Below are positions 40,537 through 49,288 of a stretch of DNA of 64,000 bases, one piece after another. The number at the start of each line of letters is the position of its first letter. The first letter of the stretch is position 1. The notes under the pieces are model-generated. The model made no database searches, was not told the origin of the DNA, and saw only the letters and a program-made list of their open reading frames with translations. Made by a program: the position numbers and the translations under genes. Source of the DNA: Paenimyroides marinum (GTDB lineage: Bacteria > Bacteroidota > Bacteroidia > Flavobacteriales > Flavobacteriaceae); the NCBI RefSeq assembly GCF_900108395.1, contig NZ_FNXE01000013.1, forward strand, positions 1 to 64,000, written 5' to 3'.

Positions 40537-41757
40537 TTATTTATTATTTTTCTGTTCAATCCACAAGCTCATATATTTAGTTGCCTGTAAGCTGTTTTGC
40601 CATAAAATTTTCTGAACAATCAACTTATTCCTGTGCTCTAAAGGATTTTTTAAAATTCGCATGATTGCTTTTTCTAAGACTCCGTTCCAGATTTTATCTG
40701 CAAATTTCTCGTTAATGATTTCAAATCCGTTGGTAACAGATTGCTGCCAGATTGTTTCATCAGTATAAAGACGGCAAACCGCTTCAATAAAACATTCATC
40801 GTTTTCAGCAATCAGTCCGCCCCAGTTTTCAGCATTCATTCCTTCACAGCCCATTGCAGTAGTAACGTTTGGCAATCCGTTTTTAAACCCATCTACAAAC
40901 TTACCTTTTAATCCGGCACCAAAAGGAATCGGAGCTGTTAAAACACGGTATTTTTGCATGGTTTCATCCACATTGATCGCTTTGCCTTTGATAAAAAACC
41001 GATCAGAAACATTGTGTAACTGATACACTTTTTCAGGCGGATAAGCCCCATAAATATGCAGTTCGGTTTGCGGTAAACGCTTCTTTAATGCCGCCCATAT
41101 TCTTTTTAACTGTAGTACCGTTTGGTAATTGGGTTCATGTATAAAATTACCGATAAACATTACATGCTGCCGATCTGAATATCCTGGTATTTTTTTCTGA
41201 ATTTCAACTGATAATTCCTTTTCAATAAAGGGCAAATAAAGCAATTGCTTTTCAGGGATATTAAAATGATTGACCAACAAATTGTATTCAACATCAGAAA
41301 TAATTAGGGATAGATCGCAACGGTACATGGCAGAAAGTTCTCTGTAACAATCCGGCGTATCATAATCAATATCCGTTTGATTTTTAAAAGCCACGGCACG
41401 TGCCCGCCGTACAAAATGCAAATCTTCTGTATCTAAAACAGTAATTAGTTCAGGAAAAACCTGTTTTACACGCCAACCAAACTGCTCTTCGGTAACAAAC
41501 CGGTCGTAAACCACAACATCGGGTTTTAAATCACTTACAAAATCGTTGAACGAAGAATCGTTCAGCACAATTTCATGTTCCGTAACACTTAATTTATTCA
41601 ACGGATAAGAAGCTGTTGATTTTGTTGCGGCACTCGCAAAATGAATAGCATCAGTCCATTGTAATAACTGATCAATTAACTGCAACATCCTCCACCCTGC
41701 TGCCGAAGATGTTGGTTCAGGCCAAACCAATCCTATGATTAAAATTCGTGGTTTCAT
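40537..41757 (-). CDS. Glycosyltransferase, GT4-like
   Basis: The start is set at the ATG at 41757 (406 residues; MKPRILIIGLVWPEP). The longer frame runs through the miaE promoter and is unlikely. The protein has a GT-B layout: an N-terminal acceptor domain (KPDVVVYDRFVTEEQFGWRV, LDTEDLHFVRRAR) and a C-terminal nucleotide-sugar part with HVMFIGNFIHEPNYQTVLQLK, LHIYGAYPPEKV and APIPFGAGLKGKFVDGFKNGLPNVTTAMGCEGM. The donor and acceptor are unknown. It is a lone gene divergent from miaE, so a role in surface polysaccharide or protein glycosylation is only a guess. Confidence 0.82.
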   Translation of the reverse strand: MKPRILIIGLVWPEPTSSAAGWRMLQLIDQLLQWTDAIHFASAATKSTASYPLNKLSVTEHEIVLNDSSFNDFVSDLKPDVVVYDRFVTEEQFGWRVKQVFPELITVLDTEDLHFVRRARAVAFKNQTDIDYDTPDCYRELSAMYRCDLSLIISDVEYNLLVNHFNIPEKQLLYLPFIEKELSVEIQKKIPGYSDRQHVMFIGNFIHEPNYQTVLQLKRIWAALKKRLPQTELHIYGAYPPEKVYQLHNVSDRFFIKGKAINVDETMQKYRVLTAPIPFGAGLKGKFVDGFKNGLPNVTTAMGCEGMNAENWGGLIAENDECFIEAVCRLYTDETIWQQSVTNGFEIINEKFADKIWNGVLEKAIMRILKNPLEHRNKLIVQKILWQNSLQATKYMSLWIEQKNNK

Positions 41758-41809
41758 ACTGCAAATTACGGAGTATTTTTTGAAAGATGCCAACTCACAA
41801 ATTAATTCG

Positions 41810-41817
41810 TAAATTTG
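41810..41817 (+). promoter_or_regulatory. -7 box of miaE
   Basis: TAAATTTG lies 22 bases before the miaE ATG at 41840. Confidence 0.6.
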
Positions 41818-41839
41818 CAAAAAAATAGTTGGGTTTATT

Positions 41840-42421
41840 ATGTTAGGACTAAAATTATTGACCGATCCGCGTTGGGCAAACATTGCAGAAAGCAATTTAG
41901 AGGAAATTTTAACAGATCATGCATGGTGCGAGCAAAAAGCGGCTACGAATGCCATTACCATTATTACCTATAATTCGGAACACGAAGATTTGGTAACATC
42001 AATGACCGAAATTGCCATTGAAGAAATGGAACATTTTAAAATGGTACACGATATTATTAAAGAACGTGGTTATACCTTAGGTCGCGAACGTAAAGACGAC
42101 TACGTGAACCAACTGTATAAATTCATGAAAAAAGACGGAAGCCGCAACGATGCTTTTATTGATCGTTTGCTTTTTGCCGCGATGATTGAGGCCAGAAGCT
42201 GCGAGCGTTTTAGAGTACTTTCAGAAAATATTAAAGATGAAGAACTGGCTAAATTTTACAGAGAACTGATGATTTCTGAAGCAGGACATTATACGACGTT
42301 TTTGAAATTTGCAAAAAAATACACCGAGCGTACCGATGTGGACAAACGCTGGAAAGAATGGCTGGATTTTGAAGGTCAGCTCATTCAGAATTACGGGAAG
42401 AAAGAAACTGTTCACGGATAA
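41840..42421 (+). CDS. miaE: tRNA-(ms2io6A37) hydroxylase-family diiron protein
   Basis: The 193-residue protein is a ferritin-like diiron hydroxylase. Iron ligands are visible in AIEEMEHFKMVH (Glu, His) and in EARSCERF...SEAGHYTTF (Glu, Glu, His), with a first Glu in the HAWCEQKAA helix. In gamma-proteobacteria MiaE hydroxylates the isopentenyl group of ms2i6A37 in tRNA. The flavobacterial form has the same motifs and length. Neither miaA nor miaB is in the window, so the modification pathway cannot be confirmed here. Confidence 0.9.
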   Translation: MLGLKLLTDPRWANIAESNLEEILTDHAWCEQKAATNAITIITYNSEHEDLVTSMTEIAIEEMEHFKMVHDIIKERGYTLGRERKDDYVNQLYKFMKKDGSRNDAFIDRLLFAAMIEARSCERFRVLSENIKDEELAKFYRELMISEAGHYTTFLKFAKKYTERTDVDKRWKEWLDFEGQLIQNYGKKETVHG

Positions 42422-42422
42422 A

Positions 42423-42449
42423 AAAACACCTCATTTTCGAGGTGTTTTT
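42423..42449. terminator. Bidirectional terminator between miaE and the lipoprotein gene
   Basis: AAAACACCTC (42423-42432) pairs with GAGGTGTTTT (42439-42448) between convergent genes, with A/T runs on both sides. Confidence 0.85.
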
Positions 42450-42816
42450 AGTTTTCAAAAGTGATCGAATCGGTTAATTTTTCGTGTTCATTGAAGTAAT
42501 ACCAGGTTCCTGTTTTTGTCCATTTATTTTGGCTTGTGAAACTTTTTCCTATTTCGCTGACTTTTCCGTTTTTGTGAAATAAAACATCTGCCGAATAAGG
42601 GTAAAAATATTTTTCTGACCGAAAAAGTGTATCGTTTCTATAATACTTCCAAACGCCTTTTTCTCTCCCTTTTCTATCGTATTTCCCGGTAATAACAAGC
42701 CTTTCAGATGTTGTTCCTGAAACATATTTCCATTTACCTACAGCAATACCCTTATTTGTCCGGTTGATTTTACAGGAAACAAAAAATAGAATGGAAATAA
42801 AAACGACGAATTTCAT
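42448..42816 (-). CDS. Lipoprotein with MORN-like repeats
   Basis: The 122-residue protein has a lipoprotein signal (FFVSC, Cys15) and short beta-hairpin repeats of the GKWKYV...GKYDRKGREKGVWKYYRND...GTWYYFNEH type, as in MORN/YwqK-like proteins. It is the third gene of the BlaI-M56 operon, 4 bases after the M56 stop. It is probably an envelope partner or target of that regulatory pair; function unknown. Confidence 0.8.
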   Translation of the reverse strand: MKFVVFISILFFVSCKINRTNKGIAVGKWKYVSGTTSERLVITGKYDRKGREKGVWKYYRNDTLFRSEKYFYPYSADVLFHKNGKVSEIGKSFTSQNKWTKTGTWYYFNEHEKLTDSITFEN

Positions 42817-42820
42817 CTAA

Positions 42821-44044
42821 TTAGTTGGCTCTAACTTTTATTGGTAACGTAAATGTTGAACGAACAACTTTACCTTCGTGTTGTGCCGGAATCCAATCTG
42901 GCATTGATTTTAAAACCCGTATTGCTTCGGTTGAAATATCCTGATTGTTTGAACCTACAGCTTCTATATTAGATAAACTTCCATCTTTTTCTACAATAAA
43001 TTTTAATCTGGTAGAAACAATCGTATCGTTAAAAATAATTGTTTCAGTATCAAAAGTATTAATGAAATTTTGCATAAAATTTTGAAAACCTTCTTTTGGT
43101 TTTGCTTTCTGTTCTACAAACTTAAAAACTTCGTCGGCTTGGACTTTTTGCTCTACATTAGTGATTGGATCTTCGGTATCAATATCGTTACAGGCAATAA
43201 ATGATCCCATGGCAACAACCGTAAAAATGGCAAACATTTTAGCCGTTGTTTTTGACAATCGGTTGGTTTTACTTTTCATCATAATAAATCTTTTTTGCGT
43301 TAGTTTAAAATTAAATGTTGATGCTAATGAACTATTGGTATTTTCTAAATAATCTAACAATTGGCACTGATACGATTTTACATCGTTTGTTTGTTTCAAT
43401 ACCGCTTCATCTGCTAAATATTCGTGGTTCATTTTTATATGGCGTTCATATATATAAATCATTGGATGGAACCATAAAAACACCTTACAAATTTCGACCA
43501 ACAGTACATCTGCCGAGTGCCATTGACGAATATGTGTTTTTTCGTGAATCCAGATACTATCGTTCTTATTGATTGTTTCAAACAAATCACGATCTATAAA
43601 AATTGTTTTCCCAAAAGAAAAGACCTGCTGATTATGTGGTATTTTACAAACTAATAAATCGTCATAAATTACTTTTTCTGCCTGTTGGCGTAACCGTTTA
43701 ATTTTTATTAATTCTCTAAAAAACCTGAATAGAAAAAATGCAGTTCCAATTCCAAAAAGGATTTTTATTACCAAGATCCAGTCAAACTGAAAAATTGTCG
43801 ATGTATTTTGGTCAATGACTAATTCGGTTAAAAGAATGGTCTGCGGTAACGAAACGTTGTTTACAGAAAATGCGCCTCCGAAAATTTCATTAAACGGTAT
43901 TAAAGGAATGGTTAAACTTCCGGCAAATGTTACAAGCAAATACCATCTGTTAAACTGAAACATTGATTTGTTGCTTAGTACGAAATAATAAATGGTACTG
44001 AAAATACACCATAAAAATGTAATTTGTAATAGATAAACCACCAT
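42821..44044 (-). CDS. BlaR1-like M56 membrane peptidase with TonB-like C-terminal domain
   Basis: The 407-residue protein has membrane segments at about 4-22, 35-50, 85-108 and 270-287. The zinc peptidase motif HEKTH (167-171) faces the cytosol, with the third ligand region HEYLADEAV (207-215). After the last membrane segment the periplasmic part ends in a TonB_C-like domain (about 325-407, KFIVEKDGSLSNIEAVG...MPDWIPAQHEGKVVRSTFTLPIKV) in place of the penicillin-binding sensor of BlaR1. BlaR1-type proteins cleave BlaI-type repressors on signal; here the signal is unlikely to be a beta-lactam. It starts 1 base after the BlaI stop. Confidence 0.9.
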   Translation of the reverse strand: MVVYLLQITFLWCIFSTIYYFVLSNKSMFQFNRWYLLVTFAGSLTIPLIPFNEIFGGAFSVNNVSLPQTILLTELVIDQNTSTIFQFDWILVIKILFGIGTAFFLFRFFRELIKIKRLRQQAEKVIYDDLLVCKIPHNQQVFSFGKTIFIDRDLFETINKNDSIWIHEKTHIRQWHSADVLLVEICKVFLWFHPMIYIYERHIKMNHEYLADEAVLKQTNDVKSYQCQLLDYLENTNSSLASTFNFKLTQKRFIMMKSKTNRLSKTTAKMFAIFTVVAMGSFIACNDIDTEDPITNVEQKVQADEVFKFVEQKAKPKEGFQNFMQNFINTFDTETIIFNDTIVSTRLKFIVEKDGSLSNIEAVGSNNQDISTEAIRVLKSMPDWIPAQHEGKVVRSTFTLPIKVRAN

Positions 44045-44045
44045 A

Positions 44046-44411
44046 TCATTTTTGTTTTAGTTCATCATCGATTAAGTCACGGAGTTTTTGTAATTCTTCC
44101 TTTGTCAGCGATGCGTCTTTGGCAAAAAACGACGCAAATTGCGTAGTTGAATTATCAAAAAACTGTTTAATCATATTTTTCATTTGTTTAGAAAAATAGT
44201 TTTCCTTCTTTATAGTTGCATAATACAATCTCGTATTACCAATTTCATCATATCCCACAAAACCTTTTTCAGTGAGCTTTTTAATAGTGGTTGCCACCGT
44301 TGTCTTTGCTGGTTTGGGTTCCGGGTAACTTTTGATTAAATCTTTGAGAACTACTTTTTTGTGCTGCCACACATATTGCATTAGCTGTTCTTCGGCTGTT
44401 GTTAACTTCAT
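44046..44411 (-). CDS. BlaI/MecI/CopY-family repressor
   Basis: The 121-residue winged-helix repressor begins MKLTTAEEQLMQYVWQHKKVVLKDL and has the recognition-helix region KPAKTTVATTIKKLTEKGFVGYDEIGNTRLYYA, followed by a C-terminal dimer domain. Such proteins repress their own operon until cleaved by the partner M56 protease, encoded next. Two identical-armed dyads at 44413-44448 overlap its promoter and start two bases upstream of the ATG. Confidence 0.93.
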   Translation of the reverse strand: MKLTTAEEQLMQYVWQHKKVVLKDLIKSYPEPKPAKTTVATTIKKLTEKGFVGYDEIGNTRLYYATIKKENYFSKQMKNMIKQFFDNSTTQFASFFAKDASLTKEELQKLRDLIDDELKQK

Positions 44412-44412
44412 G

Positions 44413-44448
44413 TTCTATACTATTAGAATTTGTTCTACAAATATAGAA
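44413..44448 (-). promoter_or_regulatory. Tandem BlaI-type operators over the operon promoter
   Basis: TTCTA-N6-TAGAA occurs at 44413-44428 and again at 44433-44448, 20 bp centre to centre, or about two helical turns. The minus-strand -7 box TATATTTG (44445-44438) lies inside the second dyad, so an occupied site would block RNA polymerase. The match in arms and spacing between both sites is exact. Assignment to the adjacent BlaI-family repressor is inferred. Confidence 0.75.
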
Positions 44449-44460
44449 TAATATTTTAAA

Positions 44461-44487
44461 TAAAAAACAGATTGCTCTGTTTTTTTA
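44461..44487 (-). terminator. Terminator of the TonB-like gene
   Basis: AAAAACAGA (44463-44471) pairs with TCTGTTTTT (44476-44484) at the stop codon of the gene at 44485; the minus strand continues with T residues. Confidence 0.75.
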
Positions 44488-45147
44488 TTGTTTAACAATT
44501 CTAATAGGCATTGTAAATTTTGAGCGGACAGGAACTCCATCTTGGACTGCCGGATTCCATTTAGGCATTGATTCTATTAACTGAATGACTTCGTTATTTA
44601 AAGAAGGAACATCAGAATTAAGGACTCTGATATTTGTTAAACTACCGTCTTCTTCCACGTAAAATTCAACTTTAAGTTTTATATCACCTTTATAGACAGA
44701 CCTAACGTCTAATTTTGTTACAATATACTCCATTGCCTTTTGCATACCTTCTTTTGGGCTGGAGGGCATAGTAATTGCTTCTTTTGCAATGGTATGATGT
44801 ATCGGAATAATCAACTTAAAAGCTTTTCGGGAAACCACAGGATTACCGTCTTCTGTTTTAGGATTCCATTTAGGCAACGTTTCAATTGCTTTTTTTAGGT
44901 TAGATTCTAATTGAAGTGAGTCGTTTTGAATTTTAGGATTAAAAACAGTACCATTTTTTGTAATGGTTAATAAGATAGTAAGATTTAGATCTTGGTTTAG
45001 AAATTTCTGCTTTACAGAATCGGGTATAATTAAATTCTCTGCCAGCAAATCTAAATATTCATTAGTAGGAATTGTAGGTGTAGCTTCAACAATTTGCGCT
45101 TGTGTATTAAACGAAATTAAAATTAGTAATATAAACAGAGCCCTCAT
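44485..45147 (-). CDS. Secreted protein with two TonB C-terminal-like domains
   Basis: The 220-residue protein has a signal peptide (residues 1-17, FNTQA-Q) and two TonB_C-like modules. The first (about 50-115) has LTITKNGTVFNPKI...LPKWNPKTEDGNPVVSRKAFKLIIPI. The second (about 155-220) has VEFYVEEDGSLTNIRVL...MPKWNPAVQDGVPVRSKFTMPIRI. The second closely resembles the C-terminal domain of the M56 peptidase nearby. It has no membrane anchor or Pro-rich spacer, so it is not a functional TonB; a soluble periplasmic partner of the M56 sensor is a possibility. Confidence 0.82.
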   Translation of the reverse strand: MRALFILLILISFNTQAQIVEATPTIPTNEYLDLLAENLIIPDSVKQKFLNQDLNLTILLTITKNGTVFNPKIQNDSLQLESNLKKAIETLPKWNPKTEDGNPVVSRKAFKLIIPIHHTIAKEAITMPSSPKEGMQKAMEYIVTKLDVRSVYKGDIKLKVEFYVEEDGSLTNIRVLNSDVPSLNNEVIQLIESMPKWNPAVQDGVPVRSKFTMPIRIVKQ

Positions 45148-45172
45148 AAATTATGTTTTTGCAAAAATAAAT

Positions 45173-45787
45173 CTATTTTTCTAATTGAGAACTTTTTATA
45201 AAAGTAACCTGTAGTTTTTGCAGTTTCTTTTTAGCTTGTTTATAATTATCCTTCGATATTGCCCGTACGGCATCTTCAATATAAAACGTTTTAAAACCGT
45301 TTTCGGCAGCATCTTTGGCAGTAAAATACACACAATAATCGGCAGCAAGTCCACATACATAAACTTCCTGAATGTTTTTATCTCTCAGCAAGCCTAACAA
45401 ACCGGTATTGTTTTGTTTTCCGTTGTCAAAAAAGCCACTGTAACTATCGGTTTCCACGTCCATCCCTTTTCTAATAATTGCCGAAACTTTATCCGTATTT
45501 AAATCTTTAGAAAATGCCGATCCAACCGATCCCTGAACACAGTGAACAGGCCATAAAACTTGTTCCAATCCGTTTAAATTAATCACATTAAAAGGAATTT
45601 GGTTTTCATGGTTGGCAGCAAAACTTTTATGATTTGCCGGATGCCAGTCTTGGGTTGCTACAATAAAGTCAAATTTTGACTGAATACTGTTTATAATGGG
45701 AATAATTTCATTTCCGTTGGCAACCGCTAATGAGCCGCCCGGCAAAAAATCGTTCTGAACATCAACTATAAGTAACGCTTTTTTCAT
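45173..45787 (-). CDS. pncA: Nicotinamidase
   Basis: The 204-residue isochorismatase-fold hydrolase converts nicotinamide to nicotinate for NAD salvage. The catalytic Asp is in LIVDVQNDFLPGGSL (Asp9), the Lys in SAIIRKGMD, and the Cys in GLAADYCVYFTAKDA; the metal ligands are in ATQDWHPANHKSF. It ends 25 bases before the TonB-like gene, so both may share a transcript. Confidence 0.94.
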   Translation of the reverse strand: MKKALLIVDVQNDFLPGGSLAVANGNEIIPIINSIQSKFDFIVATQDWHPANHKSFAANHENQIPFNVINLNGLEQVLWPVHCVQGSVGSAFSKDLNTDKVSAIIRKGMDVETDSYSGFFDNGKQNNTGLLGLLRDKNIQEVYVCGLAADYCVYFTAKDAAENGFKTFYIEDAVRAISKDNYKQAKKKLQKLQVTFIKSSQLEK

Positions 45788-45836
45788 TCTTGTGTTAATG
45801 GTTTCTTTAAAAATTTAAAATTACAAAAAAGTTCAT

Positions 45837-45902
45837 TAGTTTTGTGAAGATTAAAAACAAAGAATATTCACTTCTATAAATTTAAGATTTTGTGTGAAGT
45901 GA
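45837..45902 (+). promoter_or_regulatory. Promoter and leader hairpin of the methyltransferase gene
   Basis: TAGTTTTG at 45837-45844 matches the -7 consensus. The leader then contains the inverted repeat TCACTTC (45868-45874) and GAAGTGA (45896-45902), 20 bases before the ATG. The repeat could be an operator or an RNA stem; no choice can be made. Confidence 0.45.
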
Positions 45903-45922
45903 TACAAGCTCAATGAAATTTT

Positions 45923-47512
45923 ATGGATAAAAAAGATTTAAGAAGCATCATTTTTCGTCATTTAGACGGAATTGTAACCTTACCTATTCTGGTTACACTG
46001 AATGATGCAAAAATATTAGCGTTTATTTCCCAACATGAAAAAATAGAACTACACGAATTAGCAACCCGGTTTAAAGCGAATGAAGGTTATTTAAATGTGG
46101 CATTGCGGGTTTTGGCATCGCAGGGTTTTCTAACATATCATACCAAACCGACTGTTTTTATTAAAAAACACACATCGTTCAATCAAATGTTACAATACGT
46201 TGATGGATTAAAACCCGTAATGGAAATGGTGAAGTTTTCGCAACGTTTTCACAACCGTTTGTTTGAAAAAGAACCGTTTCTTAAACTAAAGCCGTTGTTA
46301 GAAAGTTATCAGAACGATACGCTTTTGAAACCGGCTTTGTCTGAAGAAGATAACGAAATCCGTAAGCAGTTGAATTATTATGTAGAAGGATCTTTGGTAG
46401 GACCAACAATTGTCCGTTTGGGAATGAATGGCATGTTTCACAAATACTTTATGGAATCGAGTTTTAAAGCCGAAGAATTTCATAAGGATCCGGAAAGTTT
46501 TGAACACCTTCTTGATTTTTTGTCGCATTTAGGCTGGTTTCGTAAGAAGAATCAAAACTATTCGTTTACAGATGAAGGGCTGTTTTTTGCCCGAAGAGCA
46601 GCTTCTTACGGTGTAACGGTTTCGTACCTGCCAATGCTAAGTCAAATGCAGCATCTGCTTTTTGGAAACGTATCAGAGATCAAACAAGATAACGGCGGGT
46701 TTCAGGAAATCCACGTAGACCGGGCTATGAACGTTTGGGGAAGCGGTGGTGCACACGCCACCTATTTTAAAGCTGTTGACGAGTTGATTATCGATATTTT
46801 TAATAAACCGTTAGAAGAACAACCGAAAGGAATTTTAGATATGGGCTGTGGAAACGGAGCCTTGTTAGAGCATTTGTTTGATACCATTGAGAACAGAACG
46901 TTAAGAGGAAAGTATTTGGAAACCCATCCGTTGTTTTTGGTAGGAGCCGACTACAATCAGGCAGCATTAAAAATTACCCGTGCCAATTTAATTGCCAATG
47001 ACATCTGGGCAAAAGTAATTTGGGGCGATATAGGCAATCCCGTACAATTAGCAGCAGATTTAAAAGAAGAATACAATATTGAACTGAGTGATTTGTTGAA
47101 TATGCGTACCTTTTTAGATCATAACAGAATATGGGAGCAACCAGCAAAAACTGAAGATTTAGAAGAGAGTTTATCTACCGGAGCCTACACAACAAACGGA
47201 CTATTGCTGCCCAACGAATGGGTAGAACAAAGTTTGGTAGAACATTTGCAAAAGTGGCAGCCTTATATTTCTAAATTCGGTTTGTTGGTTATAGAGCTGC
47301 ATACGTTAAATCCTGAAATTACGGCAAAGAATATCGGTTTAACAGCAGCAACGGCTTATGATGCCACACACGGTTTTTCGGATCAATACATTTTAGAGCT
47401 TGATGTTTTTGAACGATGCATTCAACGTTCCGGATTAACGATAGATGAAAAGTATACACGCAAATTCCCTGACGATGAACGTGCAAACATCAGTATCCAT
47501 CTGATAAAATAA
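45923..47512 (+). CDS. SAM-dependent methyltransferase with N-terminal winged helix, AprA-MT2-like
   Basis: The 529-residue protein starts with a winged-helix dimerisation-type segment (about 10-80, LNDAKILAFISQHEKIELHELATRFKANEGYLNVALRVLASQGFLTYH). A second wHTH-like segment lies at about 180-225 (FEHLLDFLSHLGWFRKKNQNYSFTDEGLFFARRA). The class I methyltransferase core has motif I ILDMGCGNGALLEHL (about 307-321) and a later acidic motif (FLVGADYNQAAL). The layout resembles O-methyltransferases and the methyltransferase domain of AprA-like polyketide proteins. No other biosynthetic genes are adjacent, so the substrate is unknown. Confidence 0.78.
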   Translation: MDKKDLRSIIFRHLDGIVTLPILVTLNDAKILAFISQHEKIELHELATRFKANEGYLNVALRVLASQGFLTYHTKPTVFIKKHTSFNQMLQYVDGLKPVMEMVKFSQRFHNRLFEKEPFLKLKPLLESYQNDTLLKPALSEEDNEIRKQLNYYVEGSLVGPTIVRLGMNGMFHKYFMESSFKAEEFHKDPESFEHLLDFLSHLGWFRKKNQNYSFTDEGLFFARRAASYGVTVSYLPMLSQMQHLLFGNVSEIKQDNGGFQEIHVDRAMNVWGSGGAHATYFKAVDELIIDIFNKPLEEQPKGILDMGCGNGALLEHLFDTIENRTLRGKYLETHPLFLVGADYNQAALKITRANLIANDIWAKVIWGDIGNPVQLAADLKEEYNIELSDLLNMRTFLDHNRIWEQPAKTEDLEESLSTGAYTTNGLLLPNEWVEQSLVEHLQKWQPYISKFGLLVIELHTLNPEITAKNIGLTAATAYDATHGFSDQYILELDVFERCIQRSGLTIDEKYTRKFPDDERANISIHLIK

Positions 47513-47540
47513 AAGCTGCCCTTATCGGGCAGCTTTTATT
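47511..47540 (+). terminator. Terminator after the methyltransferase gene
   Basis: AAAAGCTGCCC pairs with GGGCAGCTTTT across a short loop (47511-47538), at the stop codon. Confidence 0.85.
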
Positions 47541-47604
47541 TTTAAATTGTGAATTATTTTCAAAAAAAGAGTTGTGCAACGGCTACCGATGTTGCAGACA
47601 ACGA

Positions 47605-48582
<978 letters not shown>

Positions 48583-48635
48583 TTATCGATTTTAAATTTG
48601 ACAATACAAAGTTGGCTCAATGAAAAATGAAAACC

Positions 48636-48651
48636 TTTGCCATTTGGCAAA
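48636..48651. promoter_or_regulatory. Palindromic operator upstream of the aldo/keto reductase gene
   Basis: TTTGCCA-TT-TGGCAAA is a perfect 16-bp palindrome in the 81-bp gap between the Crp/Fnr gene and the reductase gene. The same palindrome with one mismatch lies at 49264-49279. Confidence 0.65.
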
Positions 48652-48660
48652 AAGCGAATT

Positions 48661-49230
48661 TTAACCGATATTTTTTCTAATTCGACTTAACGATGATTGT
48701 GTAATTCCCAAATAAGAAGCGATGTATGATAAAGGGACACGGTTTATTAATGTCGGGAATTTTTGCATAAAATCAAGATAGCGTTCCGTTCCGTCTTGCG
48801 AAATCAACTCACTTCTTCTTGCAATTTTTTCACTATGATGTTTCGTGATAATCTTCTGAATAATATTGTCCCAATCAAGAATAGTTTCGGAAATATCTCT
48901 CCAATCTTGTTTTGAAAATATTATCATTTTACAATCTGTTATAGCTGACAGATATTCAGATGGTGTGTATATTTCATCAATTGTAGGCCCCGATAAAATT
49001 AAATGGTTTTCGTCAATAAAGTATCGTGTAATTTCATCTCCTTTATTGTTGTAAAAATAAACTCGAATAACACCTTCTGTTAGAAAGCCAATTTTACGAA
49101 CAGTTTTACCAGCTTCCCAATAATACTCGCCTTTTTGAAGCTCTACTTCTGTCGCTTTGCTTTTAATAAGGTCAATTTGTTGTTTGTTTAAATTGCCAAA
49201 CTGTAAAATGTATTCTATAAATTTTTCCAT
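48661..49230 (-). CDS. Crp/Fnr-family transcriptional regulator
   Basis: The 189-residue protein has a cyclic-nucleotide-binding-like domain (about 15-115, LQKGEYYWEAGKTVRKIGFLTEGVIRVYFYNNKGDEITRYF) and a C-terminal helix-turn-helix (VPLSYIASYLGITQSSLSRIRKNIG). No Cys cluster for an FeS centre is present, and key cAMP contacts are missing, so the ligand is unknown. A TAATTTTG box (49242-49235) almost touches the ATG, which would give a very short or leaderless mRNA. Two palindromes flank the gene. Confidence 0.9.
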   Translation of the reverse strand: MEKFIEYILQFGNLNKQQIDLIKSKATEVELQKGEYYWEAGKTVRKIGFLTEGVIRVYFYNNKGDEITRYFIDENHLILSGPTIDEIYTPSEYLSAITDCKMIIFSKQDWRDISETILDWDNIIQKIITKHHSEKIARRSELISQDGTERYLDFMQKFPTLINRVPLSYIASYLGITQSSLSRIRKNIG

Positions 49231-49263
49231 TTAGCAAAATTAGTAATCGTTATTTATTGAGTA

Positions 49264-49279
49264 TTTGTCATTTGGCAAA
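49264..49279. promoter_or_regulatory. Palindromic operator upstream of the Crp/Fnr gene
   Basis: TTTGTCA-TT-TGGCAAA differs by one base from the perfect palindrome at 48636-48651. It lies about 22 bp upstream of the -7 box of the Crp/Fnr gene, a place fitting autoregulation. Confidence 0.6.
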
Positions 49280-49288
49280 AAAATATTG

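Noticed and set aside
41758-41895. N-terminal extension of the glycosyltransferase
   Set aside because: It would run antisense across the miaE promoter and start, and the GT-B fold begins at MKPRILIIG.
44485-45147. Call as a functional TonB energy transducer
   Set aside because: It has a cleavable signal rather than a membrane anchor, no Pro-rich spacer, and two C-terminal-like domains.
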